Shown here piece after piece: positions 36,269-45,073 of a DNA stretch of 64,000 nt (position 1 is the stretch's first letter; each line of letters begins with the position of its first letter). The notes under the pieces were generated by a model. That model was not told the origin of the DNA. It ran no database searches and saw only the letters and a list, made by a program, of their open reading frames with translations. A program made the position numbers and the translations under genes. This DNA is from Aequorivita iocasae (GTDB taxonomy: Bacteria > Bacteroidota > Bacteroidia > Flavobacteriales > Flavobacteriaceae): positions 1,302,001 through 1,366,000 of the forward strand of contig NZ_CP068439.1 of the NCBI RefSeq assembly GCF_016757735.1. The letters are read 5' to 3'.

Positions 36269-36897
36269 ATGAAATTTGCCGCTTTTTTTGCTCTATTTAT
36301 CTTTTTTCATTTCAGTCTTTGTTCTCAGGAAATCACCATAGTTTCAGGAAATTTTAAAAATCTTAAAACTATTTCTGAATATAATCTTGTCTTTGATTAT
36401 TCAGATATACAGTAACAGATTTTGAAAGTGAAGAAGCATATCTTCAAAAAACAATGCTTGAAAAAGAACAAGCAAAGCCAGGTAATGCACGTGTTTTTAG
36501 AGAAGAATGGTTTGGTGACAGAGTATATAGATATGAGCCTCCATACATAAAAGCATTTAATGAATATTTTAAAAAAGGAGAAGTAAAGGTGGTAAAAGGC
36601 CGACCAGACTTACCTTTTACTATGAAGGTTCATACAACCGAAATCTACCCAGGATATAATAATGGGTTTACTAGAAAAAGTGGAAATTTGGAAGTAATTA
36701 TTTCCATTTATAAAACTGAGAGTGCAGACAACATCTTGTTTTCTGCAAAAATCATGGATGTAGAATGTACTTACGCAGGAGATAAAGCTACCCTTGAGGG
36801 TTTTGATTTTCACCAAGGCGAAAGAATAGCTTATGGCTATTGGAATCTTGCTAAGTTTTTCGCAAAGCAATTGCTGAGAGGTATTAAGTATAATTAG
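36269..36897 (+). pseudogene. Secreted-protein gene disrupted by a single-base frameshift
   Basis: Codons from the ATG at 36269 give a signal peptide and mature start (EITIVSGNFKNLKTISEYNL, then VFDYSDIQ) and run into TAA at 36413. The family continues in the next frame as VTDFESEEAYLQKTM through to the stop at 36897. Adding one G after CAG at 36412 (CAG-GTA-ACA) restores a single frame of about 210 residues. I recall flavobacterial secreted proteins of this size with SGNFxNLxxISEYNLVFDYS and a C-terminal YxxLAKxFAK, function unknown. An ATG at 36454 lies inside the second half and would yield a protein without signal peptide. Could be decay or a sequencing error. Confidence 0.75.
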
Positions 36898-38138
36898 TTG
36901 GCCATTTCATTCTCCATATCAATAACCTTTGCTACCGTCTTTACAAGTCGGTTGTGGTTTTTTACAAAAGGATTAGTTTCATCCCAAACATAACCTGCAA
37001 GCACTGCGCAAATCTGCTCTTTAATAATAGGATTTTCGGGGCGGTGGAAAAATATTTTCTGAAGATTGCCCGTATACCATTCGCTAACATAGGTTCTGAA
37101 AACATCTACACCTTTCATTATGTAACCAGTATAATCATTTTCCCAATCCACCTTTTCGCCATTCAATTCCTTCGTGATTAATTTAGCTGCTTTCAGTCCA
37201 GATTCAGTGGCAAAGGTCACGCCCGATGAAAAAACTGGGTCTAAAAATTCGGCGCTATTTCCCGTTAGGGCATAGCCTTTTCCGTAAAGCTGTTTTACCG
37301 CTTTTGAGTAGTTTTTTATGATATGTGGTTCAAAAAGAAAATCCTCATCTTTCAGCCGGTCGTAATAATATTCTGAAATTTTAAGCATTTCGCGCATTCT
37401 TTCAGAATTTGTTCCTTCAAAAGATTCTATAAATTCTGTTGGCCCCACGAAACCAATACTGGTATTTCCATTTGAAAACGGAATTACCCACAGCCAAACT
37501 TCATCCATTACAACATCAAAAGTAATGAGTGTTCCTTCTAACCCTTCGGGGCGCTTGGTTTCCTTTACGTGGGTATAAATTGCGGAATTCGGATTTAAGG
37601 TTGAAGGTTTTTCCAAATCCAGCAAGCGCGGCAAAACCCTACCATAGCCACTGCTGTCTATAATGAATTTTGCGTATATTCTATATTCATTACCGTCATC
37701 GCTTTTTACGGTTGTAGTGGAGTGGCCCTGCTCATCAAAATCAACTGCAGTTACTTCGTGCCCAAAGGACACATCTACTCCCTTTTTTACAACCTCCTTT
37801 ACTAGCGTGTGGTCAAAATCGGCTCGGGGCACTTGCCATGTATAGTCCCAGCCTGGGGTATGTTTTTTGGAAAAATCAAAATTACATACTATATCGTCCT
37901 TTAAAAAACGAGCGCCTGCCTTTATTTCGTACTTTCGTTCCATCAAGCAATCTAAAAGTCCTGTTTCCTCAAAATGGTCCATACAGCGAGGCAAAAGACT
38001 TTCGCCAATAACGAAACGGGGAAACGTGCTTTTTTCAACAACTTTACAGCTTATTCCGTTGTTTTTTAAGTAAGAAGCAGCAACGCAACCCGAAGGTCCT
38101 GCGCCAATAATTAACACATCAACAGCAATATCATTCAT
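36894..38138 (-). CDS. FAD-dependent oxidoreductase, flavin-dependent halogenase-like
   Basis: A protein of 414 residues. The N-terminal FAD-binding fold has GAGPSG at 12-17. GESLLPR follows at 45-51, then KAGARF with Lys73 in the place of the halogenase catalytic lysine. W215-L-W-V-I-P220 is an exact WxWxIP, the motif associated with flavin-dependent halogenases. The family acts in the cytoplasm on aromatic rings, by chlorination or hydroxylation. It is transcribed away from the tyrosine ammonia-lyase gene at the edge of the pigment cluster. The likely role is ring modification of the aryl-polyene head. A plain monooxygenase function remains possible. Confidence 0.85.
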   Translation of the reverse strand: MNDIAVDVLIIGAGPSGCVAASYLKNNGISCKVVEKSTFPRFVIGESLLPRCMDHFEETGLLDCLMERKYEIKAGARFLKDDIVCNFDFSKKHTPGWDYTWQVPRADFDHTLVKEVVKKGVDVSFGHEVTAVDFDEQGHSTTTVKSDDGNEYRIYAKFIIDSSGYGRVLPRLLDLEKPSTLNPNSAIYTHVKETKRPEGLEGTLITFDVVMDEVWLWVIPFSNGNTSIGFVGPTEFIESFEGTNSERMREMLKISEYYYDRLKDEDFLFEPHIIKNYSKAVKQLYGKGYALTGNSAEFLDPVFSSGVTFATESGLKAAKLITKELNGEKVDWENDYTGYIMKGVDVFRTYVSEWYTGNLQKIFFHRPENPIIKEQICAVLAGYVWDETNPFVKNHNRLVKTVAKVIDMENEMAN

Positions 38139-38168
38139 ATTATTAAGATATAGATTGTTAAAAAATTC

Positions 38169-38176
38169 TAAATTTG
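38169..38176 (+). promoter_or_regulatory. Candidate -7 box for the pigment operon
   Basis: TAAATTTG matches TAnnTTTG and lies 64 bp before the tyrosine ammonia-lyase ATG in the divergent gap. No TTG at 19-bp spacing is visible, so another factor or an activator may be needed. Confidence 0.45.
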
Positions 38177-38239
38177 CATTCTAAAGTTACCAAATTATTT
38201 TAGACAAAAACGTTAATAAATCAATTGATTCAACTATAA

Positions 38240-39766
38240 ATGCCAACATTACAAGGAAAACTGGAAATAGCCGATTTTGATAAAACCATTTTTAAAAACG
38301 AGCATGTCCAACTTCACAAAGATATAATAGAAAGAGTTCAAAATAGTTTTGACTTTCTAAAAGAATTTTCTGAAAATAAAATTATTTACGGTGTCAACAC
38401 AGGTTTCGGCCCGATGGCACAATATAAAATAAAGGATGATGAACGCATCCAGTTACAATACAATCTTATTCGTAGCCATGCATCCGGTACCGGTAACGCT
38501 ATTCCGGCGGCATACGTTCGTGCTGCAATGCTTGCCCGATTAAACACTCTCAGCTTAGGAAACAGCGGCGTGCACCCTTCTGTTATAAAATTGATGGGAG
38601 AATTATTGAATAAGGATATTATTCCACTTATATATGAGCACGGTGGCGTGGGCGCTAGTGGCGATTTGGTACAATTAGCACATCTGGCTTTGGTTTTGAT
38701 TGGTGAGGGTGAAGTTTTCTACAAAGGCGAACGCAGAAAGACTGAAGAAATTTTCAAACTTGAAAATCTTCAACCTATAAAAGTAGAACTCCGCGAAGGA
38801 TTGGCCTTGATGAATGGAACCTCAGTAATGACGGGGATAGGCGTGCTAAACGTGCTTTATACAAAACAAATTATGCAGTGGATGATTAAAGCATCATCCG
38901 CAATAAATGAAATTGTAAAGGCTTACGATGACCACCTTTCCTTAGAATTGAATGAAACCAAGATGCATGTGGGTCAACGTAAAATTGCGGAAATGATGCG
39001 CACCCATTTAAAAGACAGCAATCTAACCCGAAAGCGCGAACACCATTTGTATAACAATTCAAGCAAAGAAGAGGTTTTTGTTGAAAAAGTACAGGAATAT
39101 TACTCGCTGCGTTGTGTGCCCCAAATTTTGGGCCCTGTACTGGACACGCTCAATTCCGTTGAAAAAATATTGATTGAAGAAGTAAACTCAGCCAACGACA
39201 ACCCAATTGTGGATGTTGAAAAACGTCACGTGTATCACGGTGGAAACTTCCACGGCGATTATGTTTCCTTGGAAATGGACAAACTGAAAATAGTGGTTGC
39301 AAAAATGACGATGCTGGCCGAACGTCAATTAAACTATTTATTGAATTCAAAATTGAACGACATACTTCCGCCGTTCGTGAATTTGGGCAAACTTGGATTG
39401 AATTTCGGAATGCAGGGCGTACAGTTTACTGCTACATCCACAACGGCCGAAAGCCAAATGCTAAGCAACCCCATGTACGTGCACAGCATTCCGAACAACA
39501 ATGATAATCAAGACATTGTAAGTATGGGAACGAACGCCGCACTTATCACCAAAAAAGTAATCGAAAATGCTTTTGAAGTGGTTGCAATTGAACTAATAAC
39601 CATCGTTCAGGCTATTGAGTATCTGAAAGTTCAGGATAGCGTTTCTTCCGAAACCAAAAAAATGTATGATGAAATTCGAAGAATTGTACCTGTTTTTAAG
39701 GAAGACGTAGTGATGTATCCTTATGTAAATGGCGTAAAAGAATTTTTGATGGACTCTGTAAAATAA
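38240..39766 (+). CDS. Tyrosine ammonia-lyase (HAL/PAL family)
   Basis: A protein of 508 residues, normal length. The self-made MIO cofactor triad Ala139-Ser140-Gly141 lies in HGGVGASGDLVQL. Other core motifs are YGVNTGFGP, NSANDNPIVD, GGNFHGD and QFTATSTTAESQ. His80 in LIRSHASG occupies the position linked to tyrosine selectivity. The protein closely resembles the F. johnsoniae enzyme that I recall as a true tyrosine ammonia-lyase. It turns tyrosine into 4-coumarate, the aryl starter of flexirubins, in the cytoplasm. It is the first gene of the rightward operon. Histidine lyase activity is less likely because no hut genes are near. Confidence 0.9.
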   Translation: MPTLQGKLEIADFDKTIFKNEHVQLHKDIIERVQNSFDFLKEFSENKIIYGVNTGFGPMAQYKIKDDERIQLQYNLIRSHASGTGNAIPAAYVRAAMLARLNTLSLGNSGVHPSVIKLMGELLNKDIIPLIYEHGGVGASGDLVQLAHLALVLIGEGEVFYKGERRKTEEIFKLENLQPIKVELREGLALMNGTSVMTGIGVLNVLYTKQIMQWMIKASSAINEIVKAYDDHLSLELNETKMHVGQRKIAEMMRTHLKDSNLTRKREHHLYNNSSKEEVFVEKVQEYYSLRCVPQILGPVLDTLNSVEKILIEEVNSANDNPIVDVEKRHVYHGGNFHGDYVSLEMDKLKIVVAKMTMLAERQLNYLLNSKLNDILPPFVNLGKLGLNFGMQGVQFTATSTTAESQMLSNPMYVHSIPNNNDNQDIVSMGTNAALITKKVIENAFEVVAIELITIVQAIEYLKVQDSVSSETKKMYDEIRRIVPVFKEDVVMYPYVNGVKEFLMDSVK

Positions 39767-39825
39767 GAAAAGAATAATTTTGTAAATTGTTCGTCTCTCC
39801 TCACTAACTTAAAACCAAGATAATT

Positions 39826-40959
39826 ATGAAAACAATTTTTTCCTTTGCACTTATTTTAATTTTGGGGACAACTGCGGTTTCTGCACAGGAACTAGCTTTA
39901 GTTCGCGACAATGATCTTTTTGGCTACATAAACAAAAGTGGTGAATATGTTATCCAGCCGCAATTTGAAAAAGCAGATAGTTTTTCCGGAAAGCTCGCGG
40001 CCGCTATGAAAGATAAAAAATGGGGTTTTATCAACACTTCTGGCGAATGGGTAATCCAACCCCAGTACGACCGGGTAAAAGCCTTTAATAGTGGTTACGC
40101 TGTAGTATTGGAAAATGATCAGTGGAAATATATCAATGCCCAAAACGAAACTTTAAATACGCCTGCCACCGACAAAGTCTATGATTTTGACAATGGCGTG
40201 GCTGTAATAAGGAATGGGGAAAAAATAGGTTTGATAAATACAGACGGAAAAACCATTTTGGAGCCAAAATACGATGAAATAAAAGGTTTCAACAACGGGC
40301 ATGCAAAATTCAAGAATGGAGAAACCTGGGGATTGTTGAATACGAAAGGTGAAGTTGTTGTGCCAGCCGATTATGAGGAGGTTGGAGATTTCAGCAAAAA
40401 TGGTATTTGGGCAAGAAAAGGTGAAAGTTTTGGTGTTTTGATTAACGGAACATTTACCCCAATAAGCGGGGTCGACAAAATTTGGGATTTCACAAATGAT
40501 TCTCCATTAACTTACGCACGAAGCAATAAAAAAATGGGCTTCATAAATGGAAAAGGCGAATGGGTGATCCAGCCTGCTTACGATAAAGTGCGTGCCTTTA
40601 ACGCAGGTCTAGCGCCTGTAAATGAAGGAAAGGAGTGGGGCTTTATTAATGAAAAAGGTGAAAAAGTAATAGAGACTAAATATAGGGATGCCGAAATTTT
40701 CTCTGACAATGGATTGGCCCCAGTAAAAGAAAAAAAACTTTGGGGCTTCGTTGATAAAAACGGAAAACTCGTAATCCCGATGGAGTATGATATTTCTGTA
40801 GGAATGTTTGGATTTTTACAGAGCGGATCAGAAAAAGGGTTTATTGATGGACTTGCACGAGTTAAAAAAAACAAGCAGTGGGGCTTTATTAATGAAAGCG
40901 GCCAAGTAGTTGGCAAATGGTACCAGAATGCCGAAGCTTTTGTAGACACTTCAAAATAG
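39826..40959 (+). CDS. Secreted WG-repeat protein
   Basis: A protein of 377 residues with a signal peptide (cleavage near VSAQ). About eight WG repeats follow, each with KxWGFIN, a G(E/K)WVIQPxYD turn and an aromatic strand. WG repeats form beta-rich binding domains in periplasmic or surface proteins; no catalytic residues are seen. It lies between the lyase and fabG genes, 59 bp after and 63 bp before them, so it is probably cotranscribed. Why a WG-repeat protein belongs to a pigment operon is unclear; it may bind the cell wall or a partner. Confidence 0.88.
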   Translation: MKTIFSFALILILGTTAVSAQELALVRDNDLFGYINKSGEYVIQPQFEKADSFSGKLAAAMKDKKWGFINTSGEWVIQPQYDRVKAFNSGYAVVLENDQWKYINAQNETLNTPATDKVYDFDNGVAVIRNGEKIGLINTDGKTILEPKYDEIKGFNNGHAKFKNGETWGLLNTKGEVVVPADYEEVGDFSKNGIWARKGESFGVLINGTFTPISGVDKIWDFTNDSPLTYARSNKKMGFINGKGEWVIQPAYDKVRAFNAGLAPVNEGKEWGFINEKGEKVIETKYRDAEIFSDNGLAPVKEKKLWGFVDKNGKLVIPMEYDISVGMFGFLQSGSEKGFIDGLARVKKNKQWGFINESGQVVGKWYQNAEAFVDTSK

Positions 40960-41022
40960 AATATAAAAGAGTATTCAGTGAGCAATAGCAGTTAGCAGTA
41001 AAAAGTTGAGAGAAAAAATTAA

Positions 41023-41775
41023 ATGAAAGATAAAAAAACGAAACAGAAATACGCATTGGTCACAGGAGGTTCCCGCGGTATTGGGCGGGCAGTCTGTATT
41101 CAACTTGCGAAAGATTTGGAGTATAATTTATTGATAAATTACAACGGTAATAAAGAAGCCGCACAGCAAACTTTGAAAGAAGTTGAGACTCTTGGGCGAA
41201 AAGGAGAAATAATCCAATTTGACGTAACGGATGCTGAATCTGTTAATAAGGCACTTGACGTATGGCACGAAGCAAACAAAGATGCTATTATTGAAGTGAT
41301 AATAAATAATGCAGGAATCACTAAGGACGGCCTGTTTATGTGGATGAAACCTGAAGATTGGTACAGTGTAATCAATACTAGTTTGAACGGTTTCTACAAC
41401 GTAACCAATGCATTGATTCAAAAATTATTGGTAAACAAATATGGAAGAATCGTCAATATGGTTTCAGTTTCTGGATTAAAAGGAACACCTGGACAGGTAA
41501 ACTATTCCGCAGCAAAAGGAGCCGTTGTTGGCGCCACAAAGGCTTTAGCACAAGAAGTAGCTAAAAGAAATATAACTGTAAACGCAGTGGCTCCTGGATT
41601 TATAAAAAGTGATATGACTGCTGAACTTGACGAAAAGGAACTCAAAACAATGATTCCAGCCAACCGTTTTGGAGAAGCAGAGGAAGTAGCACATGTGGTT
41701 AGTTTTTTGGCATCTCCAAAAGCTTCGTATATTACAGGCGAAGTAATTAATATTAACGGGGGAATTTATTCATAA
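41023..41775 (+). CDS. fabG: 3-oxoacyl-ACP reductase (SDR family)
   Basis: A protein of 250 residues. The NADPH-binding GGSRGIG is at 15-21, NNAG is present, and the active-site Ser in MVSVSG with NYSAAKG gives the Tyr and Lys of the triad. The C-terminal ITGEVININGG is standard for FabG. It reduces the beta-keto group in each polyene-forming cycle, as ApeQ does in aryl polyene synthesis. It is followed after 12 bp by a ketosynthase. Confidence 0.93.
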   Translation: MKDKKTKQKYALVTGGSRGIGRAVCIQLAKDLEYNLLINYNGNKEAAQQTLKEVETLGRKGEIIQFDVTDAESVNKALDVWHEANKDAIIEVIINNAGITKDGLFMWMKPEDWYSVINTSLNGFYNVTNALIQKLLVNKYGRIVNMVSVSGLKGTPGQVNYSAAKGAVVGATKALAQEVAKRNITVNAVAPGFIKSDMTAELDEKELKTMIPANRFGEAEEVAHVVSFLASPKASYITGEVININGGIYS

Positions 41776-41787
41776 AACGAAGGAGAA

Positions 41788-43008
41788 TTGAGAAGAGTAG
41801 TTATTACCGGAATGGGCATTTATTCCTGCATCGGCAAAAATCTGCAGGAAGTGAAAGAATCCTTGTATGCTGGAAAGTCGGGCATAATCTGTGATGAAAA
41901 GCGAAAGGAATTTGGCTATAGATCTTGTTTAACGGGATGGGTAGAGGAACCCAACCTGAAAAATCAGCTCTCTCGCAGAGAGCGTGTAAGTTTGGGAGAA
42001 GAGGGCGCCTATGCCTATGCAGCAACCATTGAAGCATTAAATAATGCAAAGATAGATCAGCAATTTCTGGATAAAAATGAAGTGGGGATTCTCTACGGCA
42101 ATGATAGCACTGCAAAATCGGTCATTGAATCCGTAGATAAAATCCGCGAGAAGAAAGATACCACCCTGGTAGGTTCAGGTGCAATCTTTAAGGCCATGAA
42201 CTCTTCGGTTACGATGAACCTTTCAACCATTTTCAAATTACGGGGAATCAATTTTACAATCAGTGCGGCTTGTGCCAGTGGCTCACATTCCATCGGGATG
42301 GCCTATTTTCTTATAAAAAATGGCTTGCAGGATTGTATTATTTCGGGCGGAGCCCAAGAAATAAACGAGCTCGCCATGGGAAGTTTTGATGGTCTGGGTG
42401 TTTTTTCAACACAAGCAGATCCATCAAAAGCCTGCCGTCCGTTTGATAAAGATCGCGACGGGTTGGTGCCTAGTGGGGGCGCGGCGACTTTAATTATTGA
42501 AAGTTATGAGAGTGCCATAAAACGTGGTGCACCAATTTTGGGTGAAATTATAGGTTACGGTTTTTCTTCAAATGGAGACCATATTTCAACTCCCAATGTT
42601 GATGGTCCGGCCAGAGCAATGAAAATGGCTTTGGACCAAGCAAATATTAAAGCTTCAGAAATCGATTATGTAAATGCCCATGCCACCTCTACACCGGTAG
42701 GCGATGCAAATGAGGCTCTTGCCATAACTGAGGTTTTTGGTGAAAATGGCCCCAGTATTAGTTCCACAAAATCTATGACTGGTCATGAATGCTGGATGGC
42801 TGGGGCCAGTGAAGTAATTTATTCCATGTTAATGATGGAACATTCCTTTGTGGCTCCCAATATAAATCTTGAAAACCCCGATGAGGCCGCTTCAAAATTA
42901 AACCTTGTTAACAAAACGTTAAATAGAAAAATTGATGTATTTTTGTCGAATTCTTTCGGGTTTGGGGGGACCAATTCCGCATTAATTATTAAAAAGTGCA
43001 AACATTAG
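41788..43008 (+). CDS. Beta-ketoacyl-ACP synthase (FabB/F type)
   Basis: A protein of 406 residues beginning with TTG at 41788; AGGAG lies just ahead of it and the family start RRVVITGMG follows directly. The catalytic triad is complete: Cys162 (SAACASGSHS), then His in NAHATSTPVGD and His in MTGHECWMAGAS. It elongates ACP-bound chains with malonyl-ACP. It is one of three FabF-like synthases with an intact Cys in the cluster. Immediately before an ACP gene, so probably its partner. Confidence 0.93.
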   Translation: MRRVVITGMGIYSCIGKNLQEVKESLYAGKSGIICDEKRKEFGYRSCLTGWVEEPNLKNQLSRRERVSLGEEGAYAYAATIEALNNAKIDQQFLDKNEVGILYGNDSTAKSVIESVDKIREKKDTTLVGSGAIFKAMNSSVTMNLSTIFKLRGINFTISAACASGSHSIGMAYFLIKNGLQDCIISGGAQEINELAMGSFDGLGVFSTQADPSKACRPFDKDRDGLVPSGGAATLIIESYESAIKRGAPILGEIIGYGFSSNGDHISTPNVDGPARAMKMALDQANIKASEIDYVNAHATSTPVGDANEALAITEVFGENGPSISSTKSMTGHECWMAGASEVIYSMLMMEHSFVAPNINLENPDEAASKLNLVNKTLNRKIDVFLSNSFGFGGTNSALIIKKCKH

Positions 43009-43010
43009 CA

Positions 43011-43253
43011 ATGAATAAAGAAGTTATAGTTGAGAAGATAAACTACTTTTTGGTAGATGAGTTTGAGGTAGAAACCGACGATATTGAGCCAAAAGCCAAT
43101 CTAAAGGAAACTTTAGAGTTGGACAGTTTGGATTTTGTAGATTTAGTAGTTGCCATTGAGGCCAACTTTGGCGTGAAATTAACTGGTGAAGACTTCATAA
43201 ATGTTATAACACTTCAAGATTTTTACGATCTTATAGAAAAGAAAGTCGCCTGA
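43011..43253 (+). CDS. Acyl carrier protein
   Basis: A protein of 80 residues starting at the ATG 2 bp after the ketosynthase stop. The carrier motif LELDSLDFVDLVV contains Ser39 for the phosphopantetheine arm. It is acidic and helical as usual. It holds the growing chain during polyene or resorcinol-side-chain synthesis. The first of two carrier proteins in the cluster. Confidence 0.94.
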   Translation: MNKEVIVEKINYFLVDEFEVETDDIEPKANLKETLELDSLDFVDLVVAIEANFGVKLTGEDFINVITLQDFYDLIEKKVA

Positions 43254-43270
43254 AATTGCAATAACTAGTT

Positions 43271-44152
43271 ATGGCAGGTGAATGGGAAGGCAATAGCAAA
43301 GGAACCGTTTTAGGGTATAAAATATTTATATTTTTTATCAGAAAATTAGGGGTTCCTGCAGCATATAGGCTCCTTGTTTTTGTTGCTTTTTATTATGTTT
43401 TTTTTGCAGGAAAAAGTACCCGGTCCATTTACTATTATTTTAAAAAAAGACTTAAATACTCCTCTTTTAAAAGCCTTTTCAATATTTATAAAAGTTATTT
43501 CACCTTTGGCAAGACCATAATAGATAAGGCTGCAATCTCCTCAGGCCTTAAAAGCAGATTTACGTATGAATGTGACGGTGTAGAAAACATTCTTAACCTT
43601 CTTGACAAGCAACAGGGGGGAATAATGATCAGCGCCCATGTAGGCAATTTTGAAATAGCCGAATTCTTTTTTGAGGAAATCGATACACGTTCTCAGATAA
43701 GTCTGGTGACCACTGATGCTGAACACAGAAATATTAAGGAATACATGGAGAAAGTAACCATGCGATCCAACGTAAAGTTTATTTTGGTAAAGGAAGATAT
43801 GTCCCATATTTTTGAAATAAACAACGCGCTCAGCAATGGCGAACTGGTATGTTTTACCGGCGATAGATACATGAAGGGGCAAAAGGTAATGGCCGAATCA
43901 CTATTGGGAAAAGAGGCAAATTTTCCCGCAGGGCCATTCTTGTTAGCAAGTAGGCTAAATGTACCGGTTCTGTTTGTGTATGTCATGAAAGAGACAAACA
44001 AGCACTATCATTTGTACGCTCGCAGCGCTGAAGTAAAAAACCGCGACGCCCAAGGGCTGTTGAAAAAATATACCGAAAGTGTGGAATGGATGCTCAAAAA
44101 ATATCCGTTGCAGTGGTTCAACTATTTTGATTTTTGGGAAACGGACGATTAA
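43271..44152 (+). CDS. Lysophospholipid/lauroyl acyltransferase-family protein
   Basis: A protein of 293 residues with an N-terminal hydrophobic anchor (about 15-45) and the acyltransferase motif HVGNFE (H-x4-E) at about 120. GDRYMKGQ and FPAGPFLLA follow. It resembles the LpxL/HtrB group, which moves acyl chains from ACP to a lipid at the inner membrane. In aryl polyene clusters such enzymes attach the aryl-polyenoyl chain to its acceptor. Here it could join the polyene acid to the dialkylresorcinol. Role inferred from context. Confidence 0.87.
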   Translation: MAGEWEGNSKGTVLGYKIFIFFIRKLGVPAAYRLLVFVAFYYVFFAGKSTRSIYYYFKKRLKYSSFKSLFNIYKSYFTFGKTIIDKAAISSGLKSRFTYECDGVENILNLLDKQQGGIMISAHVGNFEIAEFFFEEIDTRSQISLVTTDAEHRNIKEYMEKVTMRSNVKFILVKEDMSHIFEINNALSNGELVCFTGDRYMKGQKVMAESLLGKEANFPAGPFLLASRLNVPVLFVYVMKETNKHYHLYARSAEVKNRDAQGLLKKYTESVEWMLKKYPLQWFNYFDFWETDD

Positions 44153-44155
44153 AGA

Positions 44156-45073
44156 ATGAAGGAAGTATTAATAATTTATTATTCCCAAACCGGACAGCTT
44201 TTTGATATTCTGCAGAATGTTGCCTCAACAATTTCAGATGAAAAAGTAAACATTTCCTATTGCGAAATCATTCCGAAGAAAAAATTCCCCTTTCCGTGGA
44301 AACAGGAAGAATTTTATGGTGCTTTTCCAGAAACTTTCCTTCAAATTCCTACACCTTTGGAAGCCATTTCAGCTGAAATTCTTCAAAAAAAATACGATTT
44401 GGTTATTTTGGGTTACACTACTTGGTATTTAACGCCTTCTATCCCTATCAATTCATTTTTGAAATCTGAAGAGGCAAAATTATTGCTCGCAAATACGCCC
44501 GTGATAACCGTTTCCGCAAGCCGAAATATGTGGATAATGGCGCAGGAAAAAGTAAAGAAATTATTGGTCGTGAACAATGCGAAATTAGTTGGGAACATCG
44601 CTTTGGTTGATAGAAACATGAATCATATAAGTGTAATCACAATTGTACATTGGTTGATAGGTGGCAAAAAAACTAAAATGCTCGGTATTTTTCCTAAACC
44701 GGGAGTTTCGGACAAAGACATTGCTGCAGCCTCCCGTTTTGGAGTTCCCATTAAAGAAGCTTTGCTTCAAAATGAATATTCAAATTTGCAACAAAATCTT
44801 TTGGAAGTTGGGGCCGTAAAAATTGACCCATCACTAATAGCCACCGATATTCGCGGAAATGTTGTTTTCACAAAATGGGCGAACCATTTGATCAAAAAAG
44901 AGGGCGAAGAAAGAAAGAAATGGCTCGTTTATTTTAAATATTATTTGTTATTTGCAATATGGCTTATAGCCCCAATAGTATTTATTGTATTTTTGCTCAC
45001 TTATATCCCAATGTACCGTAAAATACAAAGGGACAAAGCATATTATTTATCAGTTGCATTAAAGCAGGATTAA
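44156..45073 (+). CDS. darA: Dialkylresorcinol biosynthesis protein DarA (flavodoxin-like)
   Basis: A protein of 305 residues. The N-terminus has a flavodoxin-like fold with an FMN phosphate-type loop (YYSQTGQL) and a second flavin-like loop YTTWYLTPSIP. The C-terminus ends in one strong membrane helix (about 264-285). Bacteroidota proteins like this carry the name dialkylresorcinol condensing enzyme DarA. A flavin fold would suit the aromatisation step, so the exact step is uncertain. It overlaps darB by one base. Confidence 0.82.
   Translation: MKEVLIIYYSQTGQLFDILQNVASTISDEKVNISYCEIIPKKKFPFPWKQEEFYGAFPETFLQIPTPLEAISAEILQKKYDLVILGYTTWYLTPSIPINSFLKSEEAKLLLANTPVITVSASRNMWIMAQEKVKKLLVVNNAKLVGNIALVDRNMNHISVITIVHWLIGGKKTKMLGIFPKPGVSDKDIAAASRFGVPIKEALLQNEYSNLQQNLLEVGAVKIDPSLIATDIRGNVVFTKWANHLIKKEGEERKKWLVYFKYYLLFAIWLIAPIVFIVFLLTYIPMYRKIQRDKAYYLSVALKQD

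Noticed and set aside
36454-36897. Intact 147-residue gene starting at 36454
   Set aside because: It would lack the signal peptide, and the upstream 60 codons in two frames belong to the same protein; better read as a frameshifted gene.
38240-39766. Histidine ammonia-lyase (hutH)
   Set aside because: The HAL family is shared, but there are no other hut genes, and the setting in a flexirubin cluster and close likeness to the F. johnsoniae enzyme favour tyrosine as substrate.
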